Origin: an uncultured Oxalobacteraceae bacterium
GTDB lineage: Bacteria; Pseudomonadota; Gammaproteobacteria; Burkholderiales; Burkholderiaceae
DNA: 64,000 nucleotides
Assembly (NCBI GenBank): GCA_946480015.1
Contig: CAMLIL010000015.1
Span: 1 to 64,000, forward strand
Direction of reading: 5' to 3'
The notes beneath the pieces were generated by a model. The model made no database searches, was not told the DNA's origin, and worked only from the letters and a program-made list of their open reading frames with translations. Of this stretch, positions 10,878-22,615 are shown one piece after another (the stretch's first letter is position 1; every line of letters begins with the position of its first letter). A program made the translations under genes and the position numbers.

Positions 10878-11659
10878 TCGTCAAGGCCCTTGCCGCGATC
10901 GGCGCCACCTTGCGCGAAGCCATCGCCAGCGTCGGCTTCGCCACCCGCTCGTTTTTCAATCTGCTGGGCGTGTCGCCCGGGGCGCTGCGCCGTCCCGCCC
11001 TGATTTCCGAGCAAATCCATTTCATCGGCAATTACTCGCTCGTCATCATCATCGTGTCCGGCCTGTTCGTCGGCATGGTGCTGGGCCTGCAGGGCTACAT
11101 CACCCTGACCCCGTACGGCGCGGAACAAAAGCTTGGCCAGGTGGTCGCATTGGCATTGGTGCGCGAACTCGGACCGGTGGTCACCGCCCTGCTGTTCGCC
11201 GGCCGCGCCGGCACTTCGCTGACTGCGCAGATCGGTTTGATGAAAGCCGGGGAACAATTGTCGGCGATGGAAATGATGGCCATCAATCCGATCCAGCGGG
11301 TGCTGGCGCCGCGCTTCTGGGCCGGCGTCATCGCCATGCCGATCCTGGCGACCATTTTCAGCGCGGTCGGCGTGATCGGCGGCTACCTGGTCGGCGTCAA
11401 GCTGATCGGCGTGGACGAGGGCGCCTTCTGGTCGCAGATGCAAGCCAATGTGGATGTGCGCGCCGACGTGTTCAACGGCGTGATCATCAAGAGCCTGGTG
11501 TTCGGCATTGCCGTGACCTTCACGGCACTGTTCCAGGGCTACCAGGCCCAGCCGACGCCGGAAGACGTCTCGCGCGCCACCACGCGCACCGTCGTGATCG
11601 CGTCGCTGATGGTGTGGGGGCTGGACTTCCTGCTCACCGCCCTGATGTTCAACCACTAG
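10874..11659 (+). CDS. mlaE: Phospholipid transport permease MlaE
   Basis: A 261-aa integral-membrane permease of the Mla phospholipid transporter. The start overlaps the mlaF stop by 4 bp. Hydrophobic segments and the family signature region (ALALVRELGPVVTALLFAGR and AGTSLTAQIGLM) are clear. mlaD follows after 55 bp. Confidence 0.95.
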   Translation: MIVKALAAIGATLREAIASVGFATRSFFNLLGVSPGALRRPALISEQIHFIGNYSLVIIIVSGLFVGMVLGLQGYITLTPYGAEQKLGQVVALALVRELGPVVTALLFAGRAGTSLTAQIGLMKAGEQLSAMEMMAINPIQRVLAPRFWAGVIAMPILATIFSAVGVIGGYLVGVKLIGVDEGAFWSQMQANVDVRADVFNGVIIKSLVFGIAVTFTALFQGYQAQPTPEDVSRATTRTVVIASLMVWGLDFLLTALMFNH

Positions 11660-11714
11660 TTTTTGAATCCGGCAGCCGCGCGCTGCCGACCATACAAGCG
11701 TTAGGAAAAATAAT

Positions 11715-12188
11715 ATGCATCGCAAATCGATAGACGTCTGGGTTGGCCTGTTTGTCGTGCTCGGCTTGGCGGCACTGGTGTTTCTGGCCCTCAAGGCCGG
11801 CAACATGAGTACCCTGTCGTTCGGCAAGACTTACGCGATCACCGGCAAGTTCGACAATATTGGCGGCCTCAAGCCGCAGGCGCCGGTCAAGAGCGCCGGT
11901 GTGGTGGTGGGCCGGGTCGGCGATATCAAGTTTGATGACAAGAGCTACCAGGCGCTGGTAACCTTGGAACTTGAGACCGGCTATAAATTCCCCAAAGATA
12001 GCTCGTTGAAAATCCTGACCGCTGGCCTGCTCGGTGAGCAATATATCGGCATCGAAGCTGGCGGCGACACCAACAATCTGGTCAATGGCGACCGGATTAG
12101 CCGTACCCAATCTGCCGCCGTGCTGGAAGACCTGATCAATCGGTTTATCTACAGCAAGGCGGCCGAAGGAAAGGAAGAGAGCAAATGA
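11715..12188 (+). CDS. mlaD: Phospholipid transport MCE-domain protein MlaD
   Basis: A 157-aa protein anchored by one N-terminal transmembrane helix (about residues 8-27), with a periplasmic MCE domain (KSAGVVVGRVGDI; LTAGLLGEQYIGIEAGG). It forms the hexameric ring that carries lipid across the periplasmic side of MlaE. AGGAAAAA precedes the ATG. The stop overlaps the mlaA start by 4 bp. Confidence 0.95.
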   Translation: MHRKSIDVWVGLFVVLGLAALVFLALKAGNMSTLSFGKTYAITGKFDNIGGLKPQAPVKSAGVVVGRVGDIKFDDKSYQALVTLELETGYKFPKDSSLKILTAGLLGEQYIGIEAGGDTNNLVNGDRISRTQSAAVLEDLINRFIYSKAAEGKEESK

Positions 12189-13033
12189 ATAACAACAACG
12201 GCAGTCCCGGCCGAGCGCGCCCCTGGCGCGCCCTGGTCCTCGCCGCAGCCGCCCTGAGCCTGGCCGGCTGCGCCTCCACCAACCCCAAAGACCCGTTCGA
12301 GAAGTTCAACCGCGGGGTGTTCGCCTTCAACGATGCGGTCGACCAGCATGCCTTGAAACCGGCCGCCACCGTCTACAAGCAGGTCACGCCCTCGTTCGTG
12401 CAGACCGGGGTGAACAATTTCTTCGGCAATCTGGCGGACGTGTGGAGTTCGGCCAATAACTTAATGCAAGGCAAGGGCGAGGCCGGCATGTCCGATTTCG
12501 CCCGCGTGATGATCAATACCAGCTTCGGCATCGGCGGCCTGTTCGATGTGGCCTCCGAAGCCGGCCTGCCCAAGCACATTGAAGACTTCGGCCAGACCCT
12601 GGGCTATTGGGGCGTGCCCGCCGGTCCGTACTTGATGTTGCCGATTCTCGGCCCATCGACGGTCCGTGACACGGCAGGTTTGCCGCTGGACATCGCGGCC
12701 GATCCATGGATTCACGTCATGCCAGTCAGCACCCGCAATACGGGCACGGTGGTGCGCGTGGTCGATCAGCGCGCTGTATTGCTGGACGCCTCGAATCTGC
12801 TGGAAGAAGCGGCGCTGGACCGGTACGAATTCATCCGGGACGGTTACCTGCAGCGCCGCCAGAACAAGATTTTCGATGGCGAAACGTCGCGCAAGAAAGC
12901 CAGGGAAGCGGCCAGGGAAGCCTCCGCCGATGCCGTGAACTCGGACGCCAGAAGCATCCGCGCAGCCTATGCCGATGACGACGCACCGGCGACGCCGGCG
13001 ACGCCGGTGTCATCCGAAACGGCCGCCAAGTAG
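12185..13033 (+). CDS. mlaA: Outer-membrane lipoprotein MlaA (VacJ)
   Basis: A 282-aa VacJ-family lipoprotein that extracts mislocalised phospholipids from the outer leaflet and hands them to MlaC. The N-terminal signal ends in a lipobox (LAGCAS). The VacJ core is visible: DPFEKFNRGVFAFND, FGNLADVWSSANNLMQGK, and LGYWGVPAGPYLMLPILGPS. The C-terminal tail is rich in Ala, Asp and Pro. The gene sits between mlaD and mlaC, unlike E. coli where mlaA is elsewhere. Confidence 0.95.
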   Translation: MNNNNGSPGRARPWRALVLAAAALSLAGCASTNPKDPFEKFNRGVFAFNDAVDQHALKPAATVYKQVTPSFVQTGVNNFFGNLADVWSSANNLMQGKGEAGMSDFARVMINTSFGIGGLFDVASEAGLPKHIEDFGQTLGYWGVPAGPYLMLPILGPSTVRDTAGLPLDIAADPWIHVMPVSTRNTGTVVRVVDQRAVLLDASNLLEEAALDRYEFIRDGYLQRRQNKIFDGETSRKKAREAAREASADAVNSDARSIRAAYADDDAPATPATPVSSETAAK

Positions 13034-13103
13034 TTAACCCCTGCAGAGCCCCCGCGGAATCAGCGGGTTGCAGTTCGGAAAACCAACTCACTCAAGAGAG
13101 CTT

Positions 13104-13751
13104 ATGAAACTGATCAAACACATTTTCACCGCCGCCGTCGCGACCGTGGCCTTTGCCGCGGCCGGCGCCTTCGCCGCCCCGCCTGCCAACGAAGCGCCGG
13201 ACGCGCTCGTCAAACGCATTTCCAGCGATGTCATCGACACCGCCAAGAACGACAGGGAAATTCAGGCGGGCAACCAGAAACGCGTGATGGACCTGGTCGA
13301 AACCAAGATCCTGCCTTACGTCGACTTCCAGCGCATGACCGCCCTGGCCGCCGGCCGTTTCTGGCGCGAAGCCACGCCGGAACAGCAAAAGCAGCTGGCC
13401 AACGAGTTCCGCACCCTGCTGATCTTCACCTACTCGGGCGCGCTGTCGCAGATCAAGAACGAAACCGTGGAATTCAAGCCGCTGCGCGCCGACCCGGCCG
13501 ACCAGGAAGTCGAAGTGCGTTCGCAGGTCAACATGACCCGCGGCGAGCCGATCACCCTGAACTACCGCCTGGCCAAATCGCCTTCCGGCTGGAAGATTTT
13601 CGACATCAACGTGCTGGGCGCGTGGCTGGTGGAAACCTACAAGGGCAATTTCGCCTCTGAAATCAGCAAGTCGGGCATCGATGGCCTGATCAAGTCGCTG
13701 GCCGAGCGCAACAAGAAGCTCGCCGCCAAGCCGATCAAGCCTGCCAAGTAA
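13104..13751 (+). CDS. mlaC: Periplasmic phospholipid-binding protein MlaC
   Basis: A 215-aa soluble periplasmic lipid shuttle between MlaA and MlaFEDB. The signal peptide (KHIFTAAVATVAFAAAGAFA) precedes a Tol_Tol_Ttg2 domain (LPYVDFQRMTALAAGRFWR; GWKIFDINVLGAWLVETYK). ATG 13104 follows AGAGAG and yields the signal peptide directly; earlier in-frame codons only add unrelated residues. Confidence 0.94.
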   Translation: MKLIKHIFTAAVATVAFAAAGAFAAPPANEAPDALVKRISSDVIDTAKNDREIQAGNQKRVMDLVETKILPYVDFQRMTALAAGRFWREATPEQQKQLANEFRTLLIFTYSGALSQIKNETVEFKPLRADPADQEVEVRSQVNMTRGEPITLNYRLAKSPSGWKIFDINVLGAWLVETYKGNFASEISKSGIDGLIKSLAERNKKLAAKPIKPAK

Positions 13752-13769
13752 AAGGTCAACCGCGACGCC

Positions 13770-14063
13770 ATGGGCCTGAATAATCTCGACAACATCGACA
13801 CCCTGACGGTGGCCAACGCCAGAACGGCGCTGGCCCAGGGCGTGGCGGCGATCAAGGCCGGCAAGACCGTGTTCGACCTCGGATCGGTCAAGCAGGCCGA
13901 TTCCTCGGCCGTGGCGGTATTGCTTGCCTGGCAGCGCGCGGCCCGCAAGGCCGGCGCCGCCCTGTCCTACATCAACGTTCCTTCCAGCCTCACCAGCCTG
14001 GCCGCGCTCTACGGCGTGGACAGCTTCCTGGTCGATACCCCGGCCAATCTGCAGCACCATTGA
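13770..14063 (+). CDS. mlaB: STAS-domain protein MlaB
   Basis: A 97-aa STAS-domain subunit that binds and stabilises the MlaF ATPase. The family core VFDLGSVKQADSSAVAVLL shows the conserved Asp-Ser pair. It starts 18 bp after mlaC and closes the Mla operon. Confidence 0.88.
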   Translation: MGLNNLDNIDTLTVANARTALAQGVAAIKAGKTVFDLGSVKQADSSAVAVLLAWQRAARKAGAALSYINVPSSLTSLAALYGVDSFLVDTPANLQHH

Positions 14064-14217
14064 TCCCGATCCAGGCGCGCGGCCTACAAGCCGCCGCCTG
14101 CGCCCCTGCCGCCGAACGCTCGCGCCGGCTCTGCCTTACCCGATTTCCCCTATAATTCAATGTTTAAGCGCAAGGTATAGCGATGCTGTCTATACATGCG
14201 GCCAGCCCGGAAAAAGC

Positions 14218-15125
<908 letters not shown>

Positions 15126-15129
<4 letters not shown>

Positions 15130-15893
15130 ACGTATTCTCCATCGGTTTCCGCACCCTGTTCTACAAGGAGATGCTGCGCTTCTGGAAGGTCGCCACCCAG
15201 ACGGTGGCCGCGCCGATTCTGACCGCGATGCTCTACCTGCTGATCTTCGGCCACGTGCTTGAAGGCAGCGTCGTGATGCTCGAAGGCGTGAGCTACACCG
15301 CCTTCCTGATTCCCGGGCTGGTGATGATGAGCGTGCTGCAAAACGCCTTTGCCAATTCCTCGTCCTCGCTGATCCAGTCCAAGATCACCGGCAACCTGGT
15401 ATTCATTTTGCTGCCGCCGCTGTCGCACTGGGAAATCCTGTCGGCCTACGTGCTGGCCTCGGTGGTGCGCGGGCTGGCCGTGGGCGCCGGCGTGTTCGTC
15501 ACCACCGCCTGGTTCGCCCACCTGAGCTTTGCCCAGCCGCTGTGGATCGCCGTGTTCGCCCTGCTGGGCGCGGCCATCCTCGGCACCATGGGCGTCATCG
15601 CCGGCATCTGGGCCGAAAAATTCGACCAGCTGGCCGCCTTCCAGAACTTCCTGATCATGCCAGCGACGTTTTTGGCCGGCGTGTTCTATTCGATCAAGAC
15701 ACTGCCGCCGTTCTGGCTCGCGGTCTCGCACGCCAACCCATTTTTCTACATGATCGACGGCTTCCGCCACGGCTTCTTCGGCCAGTCCGACGTGGCGCCC
15801 TGGACCAGCCTGGGCATCGTCGCGGCCTTCTTCGCGCTGCTCGCGGCGATCGCCATCAATCTGCTCAAGCGCGGCTACAAGCTGCGCCACTAA
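15126..15893 (+). CDS. ABC-2 type exporter permease (YadH-like)
   Basis: A 255-aa membrane protein with about six hydrophobic segments and an ABC-2 domain ending in GFRHGFFGQSDV, close in layout to E. coli YadH. It is translationally coupled to the preceding ATPase (ATGA overlap). bolA/ibaG follows after 10 bp. Confidence 0.88.
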
Positions 15894-15903
15894 GGAACAC
15901 ACC

Positions 15904-16140
15904 ATGCCTACTACTCCACAAGCGATCCACGGCTACATCGCCGCCGGCCTGGAATGCAGCCACCTCGAAGTCGACGGCGACGGCCAGCACTTCACCGCCC
16001 TGATCGTCTCGCCGGCGTTCGCCGGCAAGCGTCCGATCCAGCGCCACCAGCTGGTCTACGCCGCGCTGGGCGACCGCATGCGCGAAGAGATCCACGCGCT
16101 GTCGATGAAGACACTCACCCCGGAAGAATATCAAGGCTAA
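15904..16140 (+). CDS. BolA/IbaG family protein
   Basis: A 78-aa BolA-fold protein. The family motif around GKRPIQRHQLVYAALGDRM, with its conserved His, is clear. BolA-like proteins bind monothiol glutaredoxins and Fe-S clusters. The position just before murA is the same as E. coli ibaG, so IbaG is the likely subtype. AAGGAACACACC precedes the ATG. Confidence 0.88.
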   Translation: MPTTPQAIHGYIAAGLECSHLEVDGDGQHFTALIVSPAFAGKRPIQRHQLVYAALGDRMREEIHALSMKTLTPEEYQG

Positions 16141-16149
16141 AGGACAGAC

Positions 16150-17403
16150 ATGGACCAGCTACAGATCGTCGGAGGCAAGCGCCTCAATGGCGACATCACC
16201 ATCTCCGGCGCCAAGAACGCCGCGCTGCCGATCCTGTGCGCCGGCCTGCTCACGGCCGGCGACCTGGAACTGTCGAACGTGCCGCGCCTGCATGACGTCA
16301 AGACCATCCTCAAAATCCTCGGCAAGACCGGCCTGACGGTCCAGCAGGTCGAGGACGAGAAAGTGGTCCTCAACGGCAGCAAGATCGACACCTTGGAAGC
16401 GCCGTACGAGCTGGTGAAAACCATGCGCGCCTCGATCCTGGTGCTCGGCCCGCTGCTGGCGCGCTTCGGCGAAGCCAAGGTGTCGCTGCCGGGCGGCTGC
16501 GCGATCGGCTCGCGTCCGGTGGACCAGCACATCAAGGGGCTGCAGGCGCTGGGCGCCGAGATCCGCATCGAAGGCGGCTACATCTACGCCAAGTGCAAGA
16601 AGCTGCAGGGCGCGCGCATCCACACCGACATGATCACCGTCACCGGCACCGAGAACCTGCTGATGGCCGCCACCCTGGCCGAAGGCGAAACGGTGCTGGA
16701 AAACGCCGCGCGCGAGCCGGAAGTGACGGACCTGGCCAACCTGCTGGTCAAGATGGGCGCGAAGATCGAAGGCATCGGCACCGACCGCCTGGTGATCCAG
16801 GGCGTGCCGGAACTGCACGGCGCCAGCCACGCGGTGATCTCCGACCGCATCGAAGCGGTCACCTTCCTGTGCGCGGTGACGGCCACCGGCGGCGACATCA
16901 TGCTCAAGCACACCCGCACCGACATTTTCGACGTGGCCATCGACAAGCTGCGCGACATGGGCCTGGCCATGACCTATGGCCCGGACTGGATCCGCGGCCA
17001 GATGGAAGGCCGTCCCAAGCCGGTGTCGTTCCGCACCACCGAATACCCGGGCTTTCCGACCGACATGCAGGCCCAGTTCATGGCCGTCAACACCATCGCC
17101 TCGGGAACCAGCCGCGTCACCGAGACGATTTTCGAGAACCGCTTCATGCACGTGCAGGAGATGAACCGCCTGGGCGCGGCCATCCAGACCGAGGGCAATA
17201 CCGCCTTCATCCGCGGCGTGGACAAGCTGATCGGCGCGCCGGTGATGGCGACCGACCTGCGCGCGTCCGCTTCGCTGGTGATCGCCGCCATGGCCGCCGA
17301 AGGCACCACGATCATCGACCGCATCTACCACCTCGACCGCGGTTACGACCGCATGGAAGTCAAGCTCTCCAACGTCGGCGCCGATATCGTCCGACTCAAA
17401 TAA
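16150..17403 (+). CDS. murA: UDP-N-acetylglucosamine 1-carboxyvinyltransferase
   Basis: A 417-aa cytoplasmic enzyme for the first committed step of peptidoglycan synthesis, adding enolpyruvate from PEP to UDP-GlcNAc. The catalytic cysteine loop [15 protein letters not shown] is present, meaning the usual fosfomycin-sensitive Cys form. Other signatures are GAKNAALPI near the N-terminus and [15 protein letters not shown] near the C-terminus. It starts 9 bp after bolA and is followed 10 bp later by hisG. Confidence 0.97.
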   Translation: MDQLQIVGGKRLNGDITISGAKNAALPILCAGLLTAGDLELSNVPRLHDVKTILKILGKTGLTVQQVEDEKVVLNGSKIDTLEAPYELVKTMRASILVLGPLLARFGEAKVSLPGGCAIGSRPVDQHIKGLQALGAEIRIEGGYIYAKCKKLQGARIHTDMITVTGTENLLMAATLAEGETVLENAAREPEVTDLANLLVKMGAKIEGIGTDRLVIQGVPELHGASHAVISDRIEAVTFLCAVTATGGDIMLKHTRTDIFDVAIDKLRDMGLAMTYGPDWIRGQMEGRPKPVSFRTTEYPGFPTDMQAQFMAVNTIASGTSRVTETIFENRFMHVQEMNRLGAAIQTEGNTAFIRGVDKLIGAPVMATDLRASASLVIAAMAAEGTTIIDRIYHLDRGYDRMEVKLSNVGADIVRLK

Positions 17404-17413
17404 AGAACCAGCA

Positions 17414-18070
17414 ATGAGCAACTCGCAACTGATTTTGGCGCTGTCCAAAGGCCGCATTTTCGACGACACCCTGCCGCTGCTGGAGGCTGCCGGCATCGAG
17501 GTGCTGGAAAACCCCGAGACCTCGCGCAAGCTGATCCTGGCCACCAACGATCCCGGCGTGCGCGTGCTGATCGTGCGCGCCTCCGACGTGCCGACCTATG
17601 TGCAGTACGGCGCGGCCGACTTCGGCGTGGCCGGCAAGGACGTGCTGCTCGAGCATGGCGGCGAAGGCCTGTACCAGCCGATCGACCTGAACATCGCCAA
17701 GTGCCGCATGTCGGTGGCGGTCAACGCCGGCTTCGACTACGAGACCGCGGTGCGCCAGGGCGCGCGCCTGCGCGTGGCCACCAAGTTCGTCAACACCGCG
17801 CGCGAGCACTTCGCCGCCAAGGGCGTGCACGTCGACCTGATCAAGCTGTACGGCTCGATGGAACTGGCCCCGCTGGTCGGGCTGTCGGACGCCATCGTCG
17901 ACGTGGTCTCCACCGGCAGCACGCTGCGCGCCAACAACCTGGTCGAAGTCGAAGAGATCATGGACATCTCCTCGCGCCTGGTGGTCAACCAGGCCGCGCT
18001 GAAACTCAAGCGCGAGCGCCTGCAACCGATCCTCGACGCCTTCGAGCGCGCCTCCAAATTAAATAAATAA
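17414..18070 (+). CDS. hisG: ATP phosphoribosyltransferase, short form
   Basis: A 218-aa first enzyme of histidine synthesis (ATP + PRPP). Its length shows the short HisG_S form, which normally needs the regulatory subunit HisZ; no hisZ is present in the window. Motifs seen are [20 protein letters not shown] and the PRPP-binding [14 protein letters not shown]. It heads the his cluster, 10 bp after murA. Confidence 0.96.
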   Translation: MSNSQLILALSKGRIFDDTLPLLEAAGIEVLENPETSRKLILATNDPGVRVLIVRASDVPTYVQYGAADFGVAGKDVLLEHGGEGLYQPIDLNIAKCRMSVAVNAGFDYETAVRQGARLRVATKFVNTAREHFAAKGVHVDLIKLYGSMELAPLVGLSDAIVDVVSTGSTLRANNLVEVEEIMDISSRLVVNQAALKLKRERLQPILDAFERASKLNK

Positions 18071-18084
18071 GCAAGCAAACAGCC

Positions 18085-19401
18085 ATGTCTCTCCAGATCC
18101 GCAAGCTCGATTCCACCCAGCCCGACTTCAAACAGCGTCTCGACACGCTGCTCGCCTTCGAAGCGTCCACCGACGACGCCATCGAAACGGCCGTGGCCAA
18201 GATCCTGCATGAGGTGAAAACCCGTGGCGACGCCGCGGTGCTGGAGTACACCAACCGCTTCGACCGCAGCAATGCCGCCAGCATGGCCGCGTTCGACCTG
18301 ACCGGCCAGCAACTGCGGGATGCCTTGGATGGCCTGCCCGCCGCCCAGCGCGAAGCCCTGCAAACGGCCGCCGAACGCATCCGCGTGTTCCACGAACGCC
18401 AGAAGCAGCAATTGCAGGGCTTCAGCTACACCGAGGCCGATGGCACGGTCCTGGGCCAGCGCATCACGCCGCTGGACCGGGTCGGCATCTACGTCCCGGG
18501 CGGCAAAGCGGCCTATCCCTCGTCGGTGCTGATGAACGCGATTCCGGCCCAGGTCGCCGGCGTGGAAGAAATCATCATGGTGGTGCCGGCCCCGGATGGC
18601 GTGAAGAACCAGATGGTGCTGGCCGCGGCGGCCATTGCCGGCGTCACGCGCGTGATCACCATCGGCGGCGCCCAGGCGGTCGGCGCGCTGGCCTACGGCA
18701 CCGAGACGATTCAAGCGGTCGACAAGATCGTCGGCCCAGGCAACGCCTACGTGGCCGCCGCCAAGCGCCGCGTGTTCGGCACCGTCGGCATCGACATGAT
18801 CGCCGGCCCTTCCGAAATCCTGGTGCTGTGCGACGGCACCACCGATCCGGACTGGGTGGCGATGGACCTGTTCTCGCAGGCCGAGCACGACGAACTGGCC
18901 CAGGCCATCATGCTGTGCCCCGACGCCGCCTACATCGCCAGTGTTGAAGCGAGCATCCACAAGCTGCTGCCGGACATGCCGCGCGCCGACACCATCCGCA
19001 CCTCGATGAGCGACCGCGGCGCGTTGATCAAGGTGCGCAGCATGGAAGAAGCCTGCGCCATCGCCAGCGACATCGCCGCCGAGCACCTGGAAATCAGCGC
19101 CGACAACCCGCAGCAATGGGCCGACCGGATCCGCCACGCCGGCGCCATGTTCCTCGGCCGCTTCTCGTCCGAGTCGCTGGGCGACTACTGCTGCGGCCCG
19201 AACCACGTGCTGCCGACCTCGCGCACGGCGCGCTTCTCCTCGCCGCTGGGCGTGTACGACTTCCAGAAACGCTCGTCGATCCTGCACGTGAGCGAAGCCG
19301 GCGCGCAAACGCTGGGCAAGGTCGCCGCCACCCTGGCCTACGGCGAAGGCTTGCAGGCGCACGCGCGCAGCGCCGAACTGCGTCTGAAACCGAGCGCATG
19401 A
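18085..19401 (+). CDS. hisD: Histidinol dehydrogenase
   Basis: A 438-aa zinc enzyme that oxidises L-histidinol to histidine in the last two steps of the pathway. Signatures include [19 protein letters not shown] and the zinc/catalytic region [20 protein letters not shown] and GPNHVLPTS follow. The stop overlaps the start of a DNA methyltransferase gene (ATGA), an unusual neighbour. Confidence 0.97.
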   Translation: MSLQIRKLDSTQPDFKQRLDTLLAFEASTDDAIETAVAKILHEVKTRGDAAVLEYTNRFDRSNAASMAAFDLTGQQLRDALDGLPAAQREALQTAAERIRVFHERQKQQLQGFSYTEADGTVLGQRITPLDRVGIYVPGGKAAYPSSVLMNAIPAQVAGVEEIIMVVPAPDGVKNQMVLAAAAIAGVTRVITIGGAQAVGALAYGTETIQAVDKIVGPGNAYVAAAKRRVFGTVGIDMIAGPSEILVLCDGTTDPDWVAMDLFSQAEHDELAQAIMLCPDAAYIASVEASIHKLLPDMPRADTIRTSMSDRGALIKVRSMEEACAIASDIAAEHLEISADNPQQWADRIRHAGAMFLGRFSSESLGDYCCGPNHVLPTSRTARFSSPLGVYDFQKRSSILHVSEAGAQTLGKVAATLAYGEGLQAHARSAELRLKPSA

Positions 19402-20219
19402 GCAGCTGGGTCAATCAGGTGTTCTGCGAGGACGCCTTGAGCGGGCTGGCGCGCATCCCGGACGGCTCCATTGACCTGATCCTGACCGACCCGCCCTACA
19501 ACCTGGGCAAGGATTACGGCAATGGCTCCGACCAGATGGACGATGGCGACTACCTGGCCTGGACCGAGCAGTGGATCGATGCCGCCCTGCCCAAGCTCAA
19601 ACCCAACGGCAGCCTGTACATCTTCCTGACCTGGCGTTTTTCGCCGGAGATCTTCGTGATGCTGAAAAAGCGCATGACGATGATGAACGAGATCATCTGG
19701 GACCGCCGGGTGCCGTCGATGGGCGGCAGCATCAGGAGCTTTTCGTCGGTGCACGACACCATCGGCTTTTTCGTGCGCCGCAAGGATTACTACTTCGACC
19801 TGGACGCCGTGCGCATTCCGTACGACGCCGAGACCAAGAAGGCCAGGTCGCGCTCGATTTTCGTCGGCGCCAAGTGGCTGGAGGTCGGCTACAACCCGAA
19901 AGACCTGTGGAGCGTGTCGCGCCTGCACCGCGAGCATCCCGAGCGGGTCGAGCATCCGACCCAGAAGCCTCTGGAGATCATCGAGCGCATGGTCAAGGCC
20001 TCGTGTCCGCCCGACGGCGTGGTGCTCGACCCCTTCATGGGCAGCGGCACCACCGCCCTGGCGGCGCGGCGCTGCGGACGCAACTTCACCGGCTTCGAAC
20101 TGAACCCCGGCTACTGCGCCGTGATACGCGAGCGCCTTGAGGCGCCGGAACCTGCGCTGACGAAAAAGAACGCCAAACGCAAACTGAAAGAGCAACCATG
20201 TCCTTCATCGACAACCTGA
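19398..20219 (+). CDS. Site-specific DNA methyltransferase (N6-adenine/N4-cytosine, beta class), inside the his operon
   Basis: A 273-aa AdoMet-dependent DNA methyltransferase of the N6_N4_Mtase family. DPPY (31-34, catalytic motif IV) comes before the AdoMet motif DPFMGSGTT (211-219), the order of beta-class enzymes and of E. coli YhdJ. HPTQKP, conserved in this family, is also present. The target sequence cannot be read from the gene. The start overlaps the hisD stop by 4 bp and the end overlaps hisC by 22 bp, so it is translated within the his operon. No restriction endonuclease is nearby, so it looks like an orphan. The Lys-rich tail ([12 protein letters not shown]) falls in the hisC-overlapping part. 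Confidence 0.92.
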   Translation: MSSWVNQVFCEDALSGLARIPDGSIDLILTDPPYNLGKDYGNGSDQMDDGDYLAWTEQWIDAALPKLKPNGSLYIFLTWRFSPEIFVMLKKRMTMMNEIIWDRRVPSMGGSIRSFSSVHDTIGFFVRRKDYYFDLDAVRIPYDAETKKARSRSIFVGAKWLEVGYNPKDLWSVSRLHREHPERVEHPTQKPLEIIERMVKASCPPDGVVLDPFMGSGTTALAARRCGRNFTGFELNPGYCAVIRERLEAPEPALTKKNAKRKLKEQPCPSSTT

Positions 20220-21286
20220 TCGCCAACGTCATCCGTCCCGAGATCATCGCCGACCTGCCCTACAAGGTGCCGGACGCGGGCGGCTTCGTCAAACTCGACG
20301 CGATGGAGAATCCCTATCCGCTGCCGCAGCACCTGCGCGCGGAACTGGGCCGCCGCCTGGCCGACGCGGTGCTGAACCGCTATCCGGTGCCCAGCTACGC
20401 CACCCTGAAGGAACGCATCCGCGCCAGGATGGGGGTGCCGGCCGGTTACGACGTCATCCTCGGTAACGGCTCGGACGAAAACATCTCGATGATGCTGATG
20501 GCCGTCTCCGGCGGCGCACGCCACCCGGCCATTCTGGCCCCGGCGCCCGGATTCGTGATGTTCGAACGCTCGGCCATGCTGGCCGGCGCCAGCTTCGTCC
20601 CGGTGCAGCTGCGCGACGACATGACGCTCGACCAGCAGGCCATGCTGGCCGCCATCGCCGAGCACAAGCCGGCAATCACCTTCCTGGCCTACCCGAACAA
20701 CCCGACCGGCACGCTGTACCAGCCGGAAGACATGGTCGAGATCATCCGCGCCGTGGGCGAGACCGGCATCGTGGTGGTGGACGAAGCCTACGGCCCGTTC
20801 GCCCGCACCAGCTTCATGGAGCGCCTGCCGGAATTCGAGAACATGGTGGTGATGCGCACCGTATCGAAGCTCGGCCTGGCCGGCATCCGCCTGGGCTATA
20901 TGGCGGCGGCGCCGAAACTGCTGGAACAGTTCGAAAAAGTGCGGCCTCCTTACAACGTCAATGTGCTGACCCAGATCGCCGCCGAATTCGCGCTCGACCA
21001 TATCGAGGTGCTTAACGACCAGGCCGCGCAACTGGTCGCCGCACGAGAGCAATTGCGGGCCGAGTTGTCGGCCTTGCCACGGGTGACCGTCTTCCCATCC
21101 GCCGCCAATTTCCTGCTGTTACGCGTGCCGGATGCCGACGCTTCCTGCGCGAAACTCCTGGCAAATAAGGTGATGGTGAAAAATGTGAGTAAAATGCACG
21201 GACTGGCTAATTGCATTCGTGTCACCGTAAGCACGCCTGAAGAAAACACTGCATTTCTCAATGCCCTGAAGGCATCATTGAACTAA
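20198..21286 (+). CDS. hisC: Histidinol-phosphate aminotransferase
   Basis: A 362-aa PLP enzyme converting imidazole-acetol phosphate to histidinol phosphate. PLP-fold motifs are [21 protein letters not shown] and [14 protein letters not shown] with the Schiff-base lysine. The start lies 22 bp inside the methyltransferase gene, preceded by AAAGAGCAACC. Confidence 0.95.
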   Translation: MSFIDNLIANVIRPEIIADLPYKVPDAGGFVKLDAMENPYPLPQHLRAELGRRLADAVLNRYPVPSYATLKERIRARMGVPAGYDVILGNGSDENISMMLMAVSGGARHPAILAPAPGFVMFERSAMLAGASFVPVQLRDDMTLDQQAMLAAIAEHKPAITFLAYPNNPTGTLYQPEDMVEIIRAVGETGIVVVDEAYGPFARTSFMERLPEFENMVVMRTVSKLGLAGIRLGYMAAAPKLLEQFEKVRPPYNVNVLTQIAAEFALDHIEVLNDQAAQLVAAREQLRAELSALPRVTVFPSAANFLLLRVPDADASCAKLLANKVMVKNVSKMHGLANCIRVTVSTPEENTAFLNALKASLN

Positions 21287-21320
21287 TCGCATCAGCCAAA
21301 CCAGTACATCGAGCAAGCCC

Positions 21321-21911
21321 ATGACCCGCACCGCAGAAATTACCCGTAACACCAACGAGACGCAGATTCGCGTCGCCATCAATCTTGACGGTACCGGCAA
21401 GCAAAAGCTCAACACCGGCGTGCCTTTCCTGGACCACATGCTGGACCAGATCGCGCGCCACGGCCTGTTCGATCTGGAAGTCGAGTGCGTGGGCGATCTG
21501 CACATCGACGCCCACCACACGGTCGAAGACACCGGCATCACGCTGGGCATGGCGGTGGCCAAGGCCATCGGCGACAAGAAAGGCATCGTTCGCTACGGCC
21601 ACTCGTACGTGCCGCTGGACGAAGCGCTGTCGCGCGTGGTGATCGATTTCTCCGGCCGTCCCGGCCTGGAAATGCACGTGCCCTGGACGCGCGCCATGAT
21701 CGGCACCTTCGACGTCGACCTGACGCTGGAATTTTTCCGCGGCTTCGTCAACCACGCGCTGGTGACGCTGCACATCGATAACCTGCGCGGCAGCAACGCC
21801 CACCACCAGTGCGAAACGGTGTTCAAGGCATTCGGCCGCGCGCTGCGCATGGCGACTTCGCTCGACGAGCGGGCCGCCGGCACCATCCCTTCGACCAAAG
21901 GCAGCCTGTAA
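21321..21911 (+). CDS. hisB: Imidazoleglycerol-phosphate dehydratase
   Basis: A 196-aa monofunctional dehydratase, without the histidinol-phosphatase domain fused in enterobacteria. The metal-binding His motifs [14 protein letters not shown] ([10 protein letters not shown]) and [18 protein letters not shown] are present. Confidence 0.96.
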   Translation: MTRTAEITRNTNETQIRVAINLDGTGKQKLNTGVPFLDHMLDQIARHGLFDLEVECVGDLHIDAHHTVEDTGITLGMAVAKAIGDKKGIVRYGHSYVPLDEALSRVVIDFSGRPGLEMHVPWTRAMIGTFDVDLTLEFFRGFVNHALVTLHIDNLRGSNAHHQCETVFKAFGRALRMATSLDERAAGTIPSTKGSL

Positions 21912-21938
21912 GCGTCGACGAACAAACCCTGTAAAGCT

Positions 21939-22577
21939 ATGAATAAAATTGTTGTGGTCGACTACGGCATGGGCAACCTGCGCTCGGTAGCGCAAGCCCT
22001 GCGCGCGGTCGCTCCCGAAGCCGACGTGAAAATCTCCGGCGACGCCGCCGACATCGACGGCGCCGACCGCATCGTCCTGCCGGGCCAGGGCGCGATGCGC
22101 GACTGCATGCGCAGCCTGCGCGAGTCCGGCGTTCAGGAAGCGCTGCTGCGCGCCGCCAAGAGCCGTCCGATGATGGGCGTGTGCGTGGGCGAGCAGATGC
22201 TGTTCGACGTCAGCGAAGAAGGCGACACGCCCGGCCTGGGTCTCTTGCCCGGCAAGGTGGTGCGCTTCCAGCTCGAAGGCCGCGTGCAGCCCGACGGCTC
22301 GCGCTTCAAGGTGCCGCAGATGGGCTGGAACCGGGTGCGCCAGGTGCGTGCGCACGCGCTGTGGGAAGGGGTCGGCAACGACAGCTATTTCTACTTCGTG
22401 CACAGCTACTACGTGCAGCCGGCCGATGCTTCACTGGTGGCGGCGGAAACCGACTACGGCGCGCCGTTCTGCTGCGCGGTGGCCAGGGACAACCTGTTCG
22501 CCACCCAGTTCCACCCCGAGAAAAGCGCGGCCGCCGGCCTGCGCGTGTACCAGAATTTCGTCAACTGGAAACCTTGA
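21939..22577 (+). CDS. hisH: Imidazole glycerol phosphate synthase glutaminase subunit
   Basis: A 212-aa class I glutamine amidotransferase that supplies ammonia to HisF. The nucleophile Cys is in [10 protein letters not shown], and the His-Glu pair in [11 protein letters not shown]. It is 27 bp after hisB. Confidence 0.96.
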   Translation: MNKIVVVDYGMGNLRSVAQALRAVAPEADVKISGDAADIDGADRIVLPGQGAMRDCMRSLRESGVQEALLRAAKSRPMMGVCVGEQMLFDVSEEGDTPGLGLLPGKVVRFQLEGRVQPDGSRFKVPQMGWNRVRQVRAHALWEGVGNDSYFYFVHSYYVQPADASLVAAETDYGAPFCCAVARDNLFATQFHPEKSAAAGLRVYQNFVNWKP

Positions 22578-22615
22578 GTTTCCTCGTTTTACTTTCAACT
22601 TAACCGACACCGATC

